DNA of 64,000 bases from Candidatus Scalindua sp. (GTDB lineage: Bacteria > Planctomycetota > Brocadiia > Brocadiales > Scalinduaceae): the NCBI GenBank assembly GCA_021776915.1, contig JAIQZU010000008.1:18512-82511 (forward strand), in the 5' to 3' direction. Below are positions 25,307-33,535 of this stretch, piece after piece. Below the pieces are notes generated by a model. That model had not been told where the DNA came from and did no database searches. It worked only from the letters and a program-made list of their open reading frames with translations. The position numbers were made by a program, and so were the translations under genes. Positions within the stretch are counted from its first letter, which is position 1, and the number at the start of each line of letters is the position of its first letter.

Positions 25307-25851
25307 TTGATGTTATGCTGCTTCTTATTATTGTGGTATGTGCTATTTTTGCACTTTTCATGAAAGACCTGTTGAGTGCGACAATTATACTTGGCATATA
25401 CAGCTTTATAATGGCTACAATTTTCACCAGGTTGAATGCGGTTGATGTAGCTTTTACTGAGGCGTCTGTTGGGGCGGGGATTACGTCTGTGTTAATGATC
25501 GCAGCGCTCAGCAGAACAAAGAGATATGAGTACCATTATACAAAATTGCAGAGAAGAAAGCCTTCGGCTCTGTTTTTAAAGGTGATATCCCTCTTGCTTG
25601 TTATAATTACGGGTGCAGTCCTTGTATATGGAACGATTGACATGCCGGAGTTTGGAGACCCTGAAGCGCCTGCGAATAAACATGTGTCGCCAAGATATAT
25701 AGCGGAATCCGAACATGAGACCTCAGAAAAAAACATTGTTACCGCTGTACTTGCAGGTTACAGGGGATACGATACACTCGGAGAAACAACGGTGATTTTC
25801 ACCGCCGGCATATGTGTTATATTGCTGCTGAGGAGAAGGATAAACACATGA
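25303..25851 (+). CDS. MbhD/MbhE-like (DUF4040) subunit of the Mrp complex
   Basis: A 182-residue protein. Residues about 1-75 match the DUF4040/MbhD segment (LIIVVCAIFALFMKDLLSAT, ... NAVDVAFTEASVGAGITSVL). The remainder (TGAVLVYGTIDMPEFGDPEA, ... GYRGYDTLGETTVIFTAGIC) matches the MbhE-like segment. In typical Mrp antiporters this region is the C-terminal extension of MrpA. Here, as in membrane-bound hydrogenase and some archaeal Mrp systems, it is a separate gene. It has ATGA overlaps with both mnhG and mnhB. Confidence 0.88.
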   Translation: MIDVMLLLIIVVCAIFALFMKDLLSATIILGIYSFIMATIFTRLNAVDVAFTEASVGAGITSVLMIAALSRTKRYEYHYTKLQRRKPSALFLKVISLLLVIITGAVLVYGTIDMPEFGDPEAPANKHVSPRYIAESEHETSEKNIVTAVLAGYRGYDTLGETTVIFTAGICVILLLRRRINT

Positions 25852-26282
25852 GAGAACATATTATAATACGAATTGTTTCAAAATTCTTCTGTCCGTTTAT
25901 CCAGTTGTATGCATTTTATGTTATTGCTCATGGCGACCTTGGCCCAGGCGGTGGTTTCCAGGGGGGGGTGATCTTAGGCGCAAGCATTATTTTGTATGTA
26001 ATTGCATTTGGTATGGATGAGGGTAGAAAGAGGTTATCGCAGAAAGCCAGCGATATCTTTATATCAACCGGTGTATTGATATATGCGGGGATCGGGTTGC
26101 TTTGTATACTGGCAGGGGGGGCGTTTCTGGAATATGCAGAACTCCCTCTGGGGTCGCATCACCTTGCAAGCCATTTAGGTATCTATGGTATTGAAATAGG
26201 CGTAGGGATCACAGTTGCTTTTGTAATGATAACAATATTCTTTGAAACGGCGAAGAAAGAAAGATTCGATAGGCAATCATGA
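25848..26282 (+). CDS. mnhB: Mrp antiporter subunit B (MnhB/MrpB)
   Basis: A 144-residue protein. The start at 25848 (MREHIIIRIVSKFFCPFIQL) forms an ATGA overlap with the preceding stop and has GAAGGA 8 nt upstream. An in-frame start at 25812 has neither. The family motif FYVIAHGDLGPGGGFQGGVI is perfect, followed by LGASIILYVIAFG. Four helices are expected. MrpB interlocks with the MbhD/E-like subunit and MrpC. Confidence 0.93.
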   Translation: MREHIIIRIVSKFFCPFIQLYAFYVIAHGDLGPGGGFQGGVILGASIILYVIAFGMDEGRKRLSQKASDIFISTGVLIYAGIGLLCILAGGAFLEYAELPLGSHHLASHLGIYGIEIGVGITVAFVMITIFFETAKKERFDRQS

Positions 26283-26704
26283 TTGATATAATTCATTTTA
26301 TCCAGACAAAATATTACTATTTAGTAGTAATATTACTCATGATGCTTGGGCTTTATACAACGATATCTTCGAGGAATCTTATAAAAAAGATTATAGGCAT
26401 AAACATCTTTCAGATCTCGGTCTTTCTGTTTTATATTGCAATGGCCAAGGTTAAGCATGGAACTGCTCCCATATTATGGGATAAGGGTGTTGTTTATGAT
26501 AATCCTCTCCCTCATGTGCTTATCCTTACCGCTATTGTTGTTTCTGTAAGCACAACCGCAGTTGCTCTTGCCCTTATAATAAATATTCATAAAGAATATG
26601 GAACGATTGAAGAAGACGGTATCCTGGCAAAGCAGAAACTGGATGAAGAATGGATGAACCTGGAAAAACAAAAACTGGATATTGACAGGAGCAGCGTGAC
26701 ATAG
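26279..26704 (+). CDS. mnhC: Mrp antiporter subunit C (MnhC/NuoK family)
   Basis: A 141-residue NuoK-like protein. Three helices carry LLMMLGLYTTISSRNLIKKI, IGINIFQISVFLFYIAMAK and NPLPHVLILTAIVVSVSTTA, the last matching the MnhC/NuoK P-L-P-x-A/V-L-x-L-T-A-I-V motif. A hydrophilic C-terminal tail of about 35 residues is predicted to be helical. ATGA overlap with mnhB. The next gene starts directly after its stop. Confidence 0.93.
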   Translation: MIDIIHFIQTKYYYLVVILLMMLGLYTTISSRNLIKKIIGINIFQISVFLFYIAMAKVKHGTAPILWDKGVVYDNPLPHVLILTAIVVSVSTTAVALALIINIHKEYGTIEEDGILAKQKLDEEWMNLEKQKLDIDRSSVT

Positions 26705-28231
26705 ATGAAAACCATTCAAGATTTGCCGGTCCTTATAATAGTCATTCCACTTGGCTTTGCAGTTATAATCCCGCTGGTAGCCAGATTCAACAGGTTGCTT
26801 CCATGGATTATTGCATCAACTATAACATTCTTCTGTTTTCTAACCTCCATTTCCCTTCTTATCACTGTCCTGGAAACAGGGAAGATAAGTTACTGGTTGG
26901 GCGGTTGGGAACCTCCCTGGGGGATAGAGTATGCGATTGATTACCTGAATGCATTTGTGCTGGCAGTTGTTTCATTCATCGCCTTTATTGTCTCTCTTTA
27001 TTCAAGGAGAAGCGTGGAGATGGAGATTAATGAATACAAGCAATCAGCGTTTTACTCCATATATATGCTCTTCATCACAGGACTCATGGGGATAGTTATA
27101 ACGGGTGATATATTCAATATATATGTATTCCTGGAGATTTCATCACTTGCAGGATATGCCCTGATTGCCATGGGAAGGAAAAGGGATGCCCTTGTAGCAA
27201 GCTATAATTATCTTATATTAGGTACTATTGCCGCCACATTTATACTAATCGGTATAGGTTACATTTATACGGCAACAGGCACCCTTAACATTGCCGATCT
27301 ACAAGAAAGATTGCCTGCACTGTTTCACTCAAAGATGGTATTAGTTGCCCTTGCATTTTTTACGGTTGGACTTAGCCTGAAACTCGCCTTATTCCCATTA
27401 CATACCTGGCTGCCGGGCGCCTATACACATGCCCCCTCAGTGGTGAGTTGCATAATGGCTGCAACTGCAACAAAGGTTGGCGTCTATGCAATGTTAAGGA
27501 TTATATTTGGCGTCTTTAAAATAGAGTTTGATATACATTTTATCCCTATTGCAAATATACTGATTGTTATCTCTTCGATGGCGATAATTGCAGGTTCTGC
27601 GTTTGCCATTGCACAGACAAATCTTAAAAGGATGCTTGCGTATTCAAGCGTTGGACAGATAGGATATATAGTCCTGGGTGCAGTCCTTGCCAATCAGGCA
27701 GCAATGACGGGAAGTATTATCCATATACTGAATCATGCGTTAATGAAAGGGGCACTGTTTATGGTAGTGGGTTGTATTGTTTACAAGACAGGTATAGAAG
27801 ATATTTCAGGATTAAATGGGATGAGCAAAAAGATGCCGTTTACAATGGCTGTATTTACAGTTGCTGGATTGTCTATGATGGGCGTCCCGCTTACGGTCGG
27901 CTTTGTCAGTAAATGGTATATTGCTATCGGTGCGCTGAATGCCGGTATGTGGTACCTTATTCCAGTAATAATTACAGGTTCTCTGCTTTCGGCAGTATAC
28001 ATCTGGAGGATTATCGTAAACATATACTTCCCTGAAGAATTCCCGGGGCACGAGTTACAATATACAGACGGAGGAACCAGAATTACGGACCACAAATCCC
28101 AGTATTCTGAAGCGCCCTGGAGTATGCTGGGGCCAACGATGGCCCTTGCAGCGCTTTGTATATATTTTGGAATCAGCGCTACAGCACCGCTGTATATAGC
28201 CGAGAAGGCGGCTGTTATGCTGTTGCAGTAA
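26705..28231 (+). CDS. mnhD: Mrp antiporter subunit D, first NuoM/N-like subunit
   Basis: A 508-residue polytopic protein with about 14 helices. IFNIYVFLEISSLAGYALIA carries the TM5 Glu. LSLKLALFPLHTWLPGAYTH carries the channel Lys, then APSVVSCIMAATATKVGVYA and QTNLKRMLAYSSVGQIGYIV. It is the closest of the three paralogues here to classical MnhD. The first base follows the mnhC stop. It is separated from the second D-type gene by an inserted four-helix-bundle gene. Confidence 0.93.
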   Translation: MKTIQDLPVLIIVIPLGFAVIIPLVARFNRLLPWIIASTITFFCFLTSISLLITVLETGKISYWLGGWEPPWGIEYAIDYLNAFVLAVVSFIAFIVSLYSRRSVEMEINEYKQSAFYSIYMLFITGLMGIVITGDIFNIYVFLEISSLAGYALIAMGRKRDALVASYNYLILGTIAATFILIGIGYIYTATGTLNIADLQERLPALFHSKMVLVALAFFTVGLSLKLALFPLHTWLPGAYTHAPSVVSCIMAATATKVGVYAMLRIIFGVFKIEFDIHFIPIANILIVISSMAIIAGSAFAIAQTNLKRMLAYSSVGQIGYIVLGAVLANQAAMTGSIIHILNHALMKGALFMVVGCIVYKTGIEDISGLNGMSKKMPFTMAVFTVAGLSMMGVPLTVGFVSKWYIAIGALNAGMWYLIPVIITGSLLSAVYIWRIIVNIYFPEEFPGHELQYTDGGTRITDHKSQYSEAPWSMLGPTMALAALCIYFGISATAPLYIAEKAAVMLLQ

Positions 28232-28740
28232 AAGAAAATTGAGGGATTTATTAGTAGCGAATAATGAAATTCGAATAACGAACATCGAATAATGAATTCA
28301 GTAAAGAAATATGATTTAGAAGACAGGTTAATAGAATTTGCTATAACAATTATGGAACTTGTTGAAGAGTTACCCAAAAACAGAGCTGGTAATCATATTG
28401 CAGGACAATTGATTAGGTGCGGCACATCTCCAGCATTAAATTATGGCGAAGTTCAAAGTTCTGAATCACAGAAAGATTTTGTACATAAAATGAAGGTGAT
28501 CTTAAAAGAATTAAGAGAAACAAATATTTGCCTTAAAATTATCAAACGTAAACCTTTAATAAGACAATCTCAAAGGCTCGACAAAGTTATCAAAGAATGC
28601 AATGAATTGATTTCAATTTTTGTATCAAGTATTCGGACGGCACAAAAACCAAGGGGCAAAGAAAAATAAATATAATAATGGTAAAAATTAGATATTCATA
28701 ATTCGATGTTCTATATTCATCATTCAATTTTAAGGAAGAT
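28232..28740. mobile_element. Inverted-repeat-flanked hitch-hiker carrying a four-helix-bundle gene
   Basis: The left arm (AAAATTGAGGG ... GAACATCGAATAATGAATTC) and the right arm (ATTCATAATTCGATGTTC ... CATTCAATTTT) are imperfect inverted copies around the small gene at 28292-28669. The unit sits between two mnhD-type genes of one operon and has no transposase. Confidence 0.5.
28292..28669 (+). CDS. Four-helix-bundle protein (S23/23S-rRNA-IVP family)
   Basis: A 125-residue helical protein: YDLEDRLIEFAITIMELVEE, LPKNRAGNHIAGQLIRCGTS, PALNYGEVQSSESQKDFVHK, LKELRETNICLKIIKR. This is the recognisable pattern of the four-helix-bundle family first found in intervening sequences of 23S rRNA genes. 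Its biochemical function is not established. It interrupts the Mrp operon, lies within inverted AT-rich arms and lacks a good ribosome-binding site. It is probably a passenger rather than an antiporter component. A relative is at 56783-57157. Confidence 0.85.
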   Translation: MNSVKKYDLEDRLIEFAITIMELVEELPKNRAGNHIAGQLIRCGTSPALNYGEVQSSESQKDFVHKMKVILKELRETNICLKIIKRKPLIRQSQRLDKVIKECNELISIFVSSIRTAQKPRGKEK

Positions 28741-28746
28741 TTAACA

Positions 28747-30231
28747 TTGGAAACAGTTTATTCATCCATACCTTTTTTAGCAATGGTAACACCACTTTGT
28801 GCTATTGCTCTTATAATTATATTTAACAATAAACCGAACCTGCGGGAATCGTGGACGATCCTGGCCTCTCTTATTAAATTTGGTTTGATCGTCTCCATGC
28901 TTCCAACGATACTAGACGGCAAGGTCATAGAATGCTTTATAGTAACAGTCCTTCCGGGGCTTGATATTAAATTCAAAATTGATGCCCTTGGAATATTCTT
29001 CGCCCTTACTGCATCCTTTCTCTGGATTCTTACATCATTCTACTCTATAGGTTATGTACGAACCTTGAATGAGCATGCGCAAACAAGATATTTTATCTGT
29101 TTTGCAGCGGCTATATCCGCAACTATAGGTGTTGCGTTTTCCGCAAACATGTTTACAACCTATCTTTTTTACGAAATGATTACCTTTTCCACTTACGCCC
29201 TCGTAGCACATAAAGAGACTCCTGAGGCGCGTCAGGGCGCAAAAGTTTATTTTGTTTTCCTCTTTGGTACATCTGTGGCATTTCTCCTGAGCGCCATTTT
29301 CCTGACATATTATGCAACAGGCACGCTGGATTTTTCGAATCAGGGTATATTCAGCGATGCAAGAGGGAAGGGGTTAAGTAATGTCTTTCTGATTGTTACA
29401 TTTGGCCTCTTTATAGCCGGGACTTCAAAAGCGGCAATGATGCCGTTTCACGCATGGCTCCCCCGTGCCATGGTTGCCCCCACTCCTGTGAGCGCTTTTT
29501 TACACGCGGTGGCAGTTGTCAAGTCAGGCATCTTTGTCGTTGTAAAGATAGTCCTTCATTTATTCGGGATTAACCTTTTGGCTGAGCTGAGGCTTGGTAT
29601 AGTCCTTGCTTACTGTGCATCCTTTACCATGATTGTTTCTTCGGTAATTGCCCTCAGGCAGGATAACCTGAAGGCAAGGCTTGCATACTCAACGGTAGCC
29701 CAGCTTTCATATGTAATATTCGGAGTTGCCCTTCTTACACCATCAGGCATTACGGGGAGTATCATGCATATAGTAATACATGCCTTTGGCAAGATAACTC
29801 TCTTTTTCTGTGCAGGAGCTATATATGCTGTGACTCATAAGACCAAAGTAAGCGAACTTGACGGGATCGGAAAGAAGATGCCTTTCACCATGGTTGCCTT
29901 TTCCCTGGCATCACTTTCATTAATCGGGATTCCTCCTCTTGGCGGTTTTATAAGCAAGTGGTATCTGGCCATGGGTGTAATAGAAGCAGGGCAAATCCCG
30001 ATAATTGCCGTCCTGGTAATAAGCTCAATACTTAATGCATGTTACTTTCTCCCTATAGTGTATAAGGCATTCTTTAAGGAATTACCGCATGGAGAAACTG
30101 CGGAAAGAAATGAGGCCCCCGCTCTTATGGTAGTACCATTGGTACTTACGGCCATAGGAACACTGTCATTATTCTTTGTACCATCAATATTTCTTGATCT
30201 TGCGAAGATGGTTGTGGCGAATTTAAATTAA
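28747..30231 (+). CDS. Mrp antiporter subunit D, second NuoM-like subunit
   Basis: A 494-residue NuoL/M-family protein with a TTG start (TAAGGAAG about 10 nt upstream). TTYLFYEMITFSTYALVAHK carries the TM5 Glu. AGTSKAAMMPFHAWLPRAMV carries the Lys helix, then PTPVSAFLHAVAVVKSGIFV (second Lys) and QDNLKARLAYSTVAQLSYVI. The APTPVSAFLHA motif is NuoL-like, so it may stand in for the membrane core of MrpA, whose C-terminal extension is a separate gene here. All key channel residues are present. The four-helix-bundle insertion precedes it. Confidence 0.9.
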   Translation: METVYSSIPFLAMVTPLCAIALIIIFNNKPNLRESWTILASLIKFGLIVSMLPTILDGKVIECFIVTVLPGLDIKFKIDALGIFFALTASFLWILTSFYSIGYVRTLNEHAQTRYFICFAAAISATIGVAFSANMFTTYLFYEMITFSTYALVAHKETPEARQGAKVYFVFLFGTSVAFLLSAIFLTYYATGTLDFSNQGIFSDARGKGLSNVFLIVTFGLFIAGTSKAAMMPFHAWLPRAMVAPTPVSAFLHAVAVVKSGIFVVVKIVLHLFGINLLAELRLGIVLAYCASFTMIVSSVIALRQDNLKARLAYSTVAQLSYVIFGVALLTPSGITGSIMHIVIHAFGKITLFFCAGAIYAVTHKTKVSELDGIGKKMPFTMVAFSLASLSLIGIPPLGGFISKWYLAMGVIEAGQIPIIAVLVISSILNACYFLPIVYKAFFKELPHGETAERNEAPALMVVPLVLTAIGTLSLFFVPSIFLDLAKMVVANLN

Positions 30232-30233
30232 AG

Positions 30234-30372
30234 ACAGAAACCACAGATTTCACAGATGGCACAGATTTTACTTTAGGTTCAATCAAAATGATTAGACCAG
30301 CAAATGATTCCTCGACTCCGCTCGGAATGACGTCATGCTGAGCGAAGTCGAAGCATTGAAATGCCTGGACAT
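30234..30372. repeat. Intergenic repeats: CACAGATTT unit plus REP-like palindrome
   Basis: 30239-30270 holds the short repeated unit ACCACAGATTTCACAGATGG CACAGATTT. 30310-30353 holds the palindrome CTCGACTCCGCTCGG ... CTGAGCGAAGTCGAAG, third copy of the core at 4175 and 17727, followed by CATTGAAATG. Confidence 0.7.
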
Positions 30373-30423
30373 TGTAAATTAAAAGTTTAACCTTATTATT
30401 TTTACGTTTAAGGTGGAATTATT

Positions 30424-30540
30424 ATGAAAAAAGAAATAATGGAATTAAGCCATGAACCTAAACCAGGATATGATAAGGCCTATTACGTTGTAATTACTAT
30501 AGGTATAATATATCTTGCTATAACATTTATTATGGGATAA
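30424..30540 (+). CDS. Small single-helix membrane protein in the Mrp operon
   Basis: A 38-residue frame (MKKEIMELSHEPKPGYDKAY, then a helix YVVITIGIIYLAITFIMG) with AAGGTGG about 8 nt before the ATG. The layout of a short charged N-terminus with Pro-Gly, then one transmembrane helix ending the protein, is typical of accessory subunits of large membrane complexes. Its place between two antiporter-like genes, with a good ribosome-binding site, argues that it is real and part of the Mrp complex (inference). I do not recognise a family. Confidence 0.65.
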   Translation: MKKEIMELSHEPKPGYDKAYYVVITIGIIYLAITFIMG

Positions 30541-30589
30541 TAGAACTAAATAAAAATAATCCCGACCGTGTCGGATCTGTGATCTGCCC

Positions 30590-31060
30590 ACAGGGTCGTC
30601 CTCAGGCGACACGCAAAGACGCGGGGTCGCAAAGAACGATGACTGAAAATCAGATTGGGGAAATTATAGTTGATGTTGCAATTGCCATTCATAAAGCGCT
30701 TGGTTCCGGTCTTTACGAAATTGTGTATGAAGTTGTATTAACTCATGAGCTAAAGAAGCATGGTATAAATATTGAAAAACAAGTTCCTGTATCAATAGAA
30801 TATGACGGGATAAAGTTCGACGAAGGATTCAGGGCCGACATTATTATTGAAAACAAGGTAATCTTGGAATTAAAATCTGTTGAATCTGTCACAAAAGCAC
30901 ATAAGAAACAAGTATTAACATATCTTAGACTGACAGGATGTAAACTTGGCTACCTGTTGAACTTTGGTGAGGCCTTGATGAAGGATGGTATCACACGGAT
31001 CGTAAACGGTTTGGAAGAATAACCACTTTGCGTTCTTGGCGTCTTGGCGTGAGAATTAGT
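30590..31060. mobile_element. Inverted-repeat-flanked hitch-hiker carrying a GxxExxY gene
   Basis: GACACGCAAAGACGCGGGGT before the gene and CTTTGCGTTCTTGGCGTCTT GGCGTGAG after it are imperfect inverted copies (ACGCAAAGACGC type). It inserts between the 38-residue and 80-residue membrane-protein genes of the Mrp operon. Confidence 0.5.
30639..31022 (+). CDS. GxxExxY family protein
   Basis: A 127-residue protein starting MTENQIGEIIVDVAIAIHKA, with the naming motif in LGSGLYEIVYEVVLTHELKK, then FRADIIIENKVILELKSVES and KKQVLTYLRLTGCKLGYLLN. The D-I-I ... E-L-K-S arrangement resembles the PD-(D/E)xK nuclease core, so a nuclease-like fold is likely. Its role is unknown. The start at 30639 is preferred over an upstream GTG at 30579 because that extension encodes repeat DNA. 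The gene is a passenger inside the Mrp operon. Confidence 0.85.
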   Translation: MTENQIGEIIVDVAIAIHKALGSGLYEIVYEVVLTHELKKHGINIEKQVPVSIEYDGIKFDEGFRADIIIENKVILELKSVESVTKAHKKQVLTYLRLTGCKLGYLLNFGEALMKDGITRIVNGLEE

Positions 31061-31078
31061 AATTCAAAGGAGTTTTAT

Positions 31079-31321
31079 ATGAGTAAAAAATATCTATTTG
31101 ATAACCCGAGAAATGTAAAACTACTCCTGGTGCTGCTTTTTGGGAGCTGCCTGGCGCTTGTAATTATTAATTTCTTTGTTCCAAAGCACGGTCATTTTCC
31201 CTGGGAAGAATGGTCAGGCTTTTATGCAGCTTACGGATTTGTTGCATGTGTGGGCCTTGTTCTGGCAGCGAAGTTTATATTGCGCAAAATCGTTAAAAGG
31301 AGTGAAGACTATTATGATTAA
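31079..31321 (+). CDS. Small two-helix membrane protein in the Mrp operon
   Basis: An 80-residue protein (MSKKYLFDNPRNVKLLLVLL ...) with two predicted helices (about 13-32 and 47-67) and a basic-to-acidic tail ending SEDYYD. AAAGGAG lies 7 nt before the ATG at 31079, which favours this start over an upstream in-frame one in repeat DNA. The segment VPKHGHFPWEEWSGFYAAYG between the helices is distinctive. Its stop overlaps the ancestral start site of the third antiporter gene. It is probably an accessory subunit of the Mrp-type complex. Confidence 0.7.
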   Translation: MSKKYLFDNPRNVKLLLVLLFGSCLALVIINFFVPKHGHFPWEEWSGFYAAYGFVACVGLVLAAKFILRKIVKRSEDYYD

Positions 31322-31441
31322 CATTATCAGAACCCTGGAATCCTCCCGAAAGGGAGGTACCCCCTTGCTTTCGCAAGGAATCCATAACCTGGAATCTTCT
31401 TTAACAACTTTTCGGGGGATGATTGTATGATTAATGTTATC
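31314..31441 (+). repeat. Small repeat insertion flanked by a 15-bp near-duplicate of the gene start
   Basis: ATGATTAACATTATC (31314-31328) and ATGATTAATGTTATC (31427-31441) differ at two positions. They bracket about 98 bp of palindromic repeat (CTGGAATCCTCCCGAAAGGG AGG; CCTTGCTTTCGCAAGG). CTGGAATCCTCC recurs at 53973. The first copy overlaps the upstream stop, and the second is the start codon now used. Confidence 0.6.
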
Positions 31442-33247
31442 CCTCCGGCATTGATATTTATTGTAGGGTCACTCTTTGTTCCCTTATTAAGGGGAAAGTC
31501 AAAAAGTGTATACCTCCTGCTTCTACCGGTCATTAGCTTTATAAATCTTATTTATATCTCTAATGGTGTACATGGAGCTATCAATTTCCTGGATTACCAG
31601 ATCATATTCTGCAAAATAGACAGGCTTAGCTTAGTCTTCGGATACATATTTCATATTATTGCTTTCATAACGATACTTTTTGGCATTAACATGAAAAATG
31701 ATAATGAATATATGGCAGGTCTTTTTTATGCCGGCTGTGCCATTGGTGTTACTTTTTCAGGAGATCTTATCTCACTTTTTTGCTTTTGGGAAATGATGAC
31801 GATAGGTTCAGTTTTACTTATCTGGGCGCGGAAAACAAGGAAATCACTCGAGGCAGGGTTTAGATATGCTCTGGTCCATTTTTTTGGCGGTGTTATCCTT
31901 CTGGTAGGAATAATCTTATATTCATATGAAAACGGTTCTATAGAGTTTGGCTATATAGGATTAAATGGATTAGGATCATATTTTATATTTTTTGGATTTG
32001 GAGTAAATTGTGCCTGGCCATTTATTCATTCATGGCTTACTGACTCCTATCCGGAGGCTACGATTCTCGGTACTGTATTTTTAAGCGCCTTTACAACAAA
32101 AACCGCGGTATACGTTCTGGCAAGGTCATTTCCCGGAACTGAAGCCCTTATCTGGATTGGTACAGTAATGGCGGCATTTCCTATTTTCTTTGCAGTAATT
32201 GAAAATGACCTCAGGAGGGTACTTTCTTATAGTCTTATTAACCAGGTTGGATTTATGGTAGTGGGGATAGGAATCGGTACGGAGTTGTCAATAAACGGGA
32301 CAGCCGCACACGCCTTCGCACATATATTGTATAAGTCTCTCCTTTTTATGTCTATGGGTGCAGTAATGTATCGTACGGGAAAAATTAATGCCACGGACTT
32401 AGGAGGATTATATAGGACCATGCCTTTGACATGTATTTTTTGTATAGTCGGTGCAGCATCAATATCCGCATTTCCTCTCTTCAGTGGCTTTGTAAGTAAG
32501 TCGATGGTAATGTCTGCAGCAGCGGATAAACATTTGATTATTGTCTGGTTTACTCTCGTGTTTGCCTCTGCGGGAGTGTTTCACCATTCAGGGATTAAGA
32601 TACCTTTCTTCGCATTTTTTGGGCATGATTCCGGTATCAGGACAAAGGAAGCTCCTCTTAATATGCTGATAGCCATGGGTATTGCCGCAGCGTTATGCAT
32701 CTTTATAGGCGCTTTTCCAACCACGCTTTACAATATCCTGCCTTTTCCTGTTGATTATGTACCTTACACGATGACACATGTAATATCTCAACTTCAGTTG
32801 CTAATGTTTTCAGCGCTGGCATTCACACTCCTTTACCTGTCGGCAATCTACCCGGCTGAAATAAGGGCAATTAATCTCGATGCTGACTGGTTTTACAGGA
32901 AAGGGGCCACCGGATTTCTCTGGCTTCTGGAAAATCCATTGGCCTGGTTTGGTAATCAGGTTAAGACCGCAATTTTTGTAACCATTCCCAAATCTTGTAT
33001 ATGGTTCAGCAGGAACCCGCTGATGGCTTTAAAGGTGGCTGGTAACTATATAGTGATTGCGATATTTGAGGAATCATTTACTAAAGAAAAGGTAGAGAGA
33101 ATAAGGCATCGGATAGTAGAGAAAATAACTGTCTATCCCGGGGATGTAATCACATATTCACATGTCGGCACAACTGTCATCTGGGTAATGGGGTTTTTGT
33201 TGGCATATCTGATTATATATATTGTTAGCGGTAGAATTGCGGTATGA
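31427..33247 (+). CDS. Mrp antiporter D-type subunit, third NuoL/M-like subunit
   Basis: A 606-residue polytopic protein. ISLFCFWEMMTIGSVLLIWA carries the TM5 Glu. FGVNCAWPFIHSWLTDSYPE replaces the usual G-x-x-x-K-x-A-x-x-P-L-H-x-W-L-P, so the first channel lysine is absent. FLSAFTTKTAVYVLARSFPG keeps the second lysine, and NDLRRVLSYSLINQVGFMVV follows. The C-terminal 120 residues (DADWFYRKGATGFLWLLENP ... and a final helix) form an amphipathic region like the lateral helix of NuoL. GGGGGA lies 9 nt before the ATG. It is a diverged third antiporter-like subunit and the last gene of the operon. Confidence 0.88.
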   Translation: MINVIPPALIFIVGSLFVPLLRGKSKSVYLLLLPVISFINLIYISNGVHGAINFLDYQIIFCKIDRLSLVFGYIFHIIAFITILFGINMKNDNEYMAGLFYAGCAIGVTFSGDLISLFCFWEMMTIGSVLLIWARKTRKSLEAGFRYALVHFFGGVILLVGIILYSYENGSIEFGYIGLNGLGSYFIFFGFGVNCAWPFIHSWLTDSYPEATILGTVFLSAFTTKTAVYVLARSFPGTEALIWIGTVMAAFPIFFAVIENDLRRVLSYSLINQVGFMVVGIGIGTELSINGTAAHAFAHILYKSLLFMSMGAVMYRTGKINATDLGGLYRTMPLTCIFCIVGAASISAFPLFSGFVSKSMVMSAAADKHLIIVWFTLVFASAGVFHHSGIKIPFFAFFGHDSGIRTKEAPLNMLIAMGIAAALCIFIGAFPTTLYNILPFPVDYVPYTMTHVISQLQLLMFSALAFTLLYLSAIYPAEIRAINLDADWFYRKGATGFLWLLENPLAWFGNQVKTAIFVTIPKSCIWFSRNPLMALKVAGNYIVIAIFEESFTKEKVERIRHRIVEKITVYPGDVITYSHVGTTVIWVMGFLLAYLIIYIVSGRIAV

Positions 33248-33289
33248 AAAGGTAAGCAGAACAATACAGAACAGAATTTTAGATTTACG

Positions 33290-33535
33290 AATTTTTTCTA
33301 CTGCCCATTGGAGATAAATTAGAAATTCGAAGTACGAAATCCGAAACAAATCTCCAATGACTAAATGTTCGAAAATTCAAAACAATCAACAGGCAATGAT
33401 AACGGTGGCACAGATAATTTGTTTATTCGGAAGGCTACTGGAATTGACCATTAGTCAAGAGTGTGCAAAGGTTTTGAATATTTGTTATTTGAATTTGTTT
33501 AGAGATTCAAATTTTGATATTCTGATTTGCGCTCA
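33290..33535. repeat. Decayed inverted-repeat unit without a gene
   Basis: AAATTCGAAGTACGAAATCC GAAACAAAT and TTCGAAAATTCAAAAC on the left resemble, inverted, GGTTTTGAATATTTG and TTTGTTTAGAGATTCAAATT on the right. This ATTCGAA-type sequence resembles the arms of the unit at 28232-28740. It is probably an empty or decayed hitch-hiker element. Confidence 0.4.

Noticed and set aside
31170..31430. A second coding frame across the end of the 80-residue gene and the repeat insertion
   Set aside because: It reads through palindromic repeat DNA and has no ribosome-binding site or recognisable protein features.
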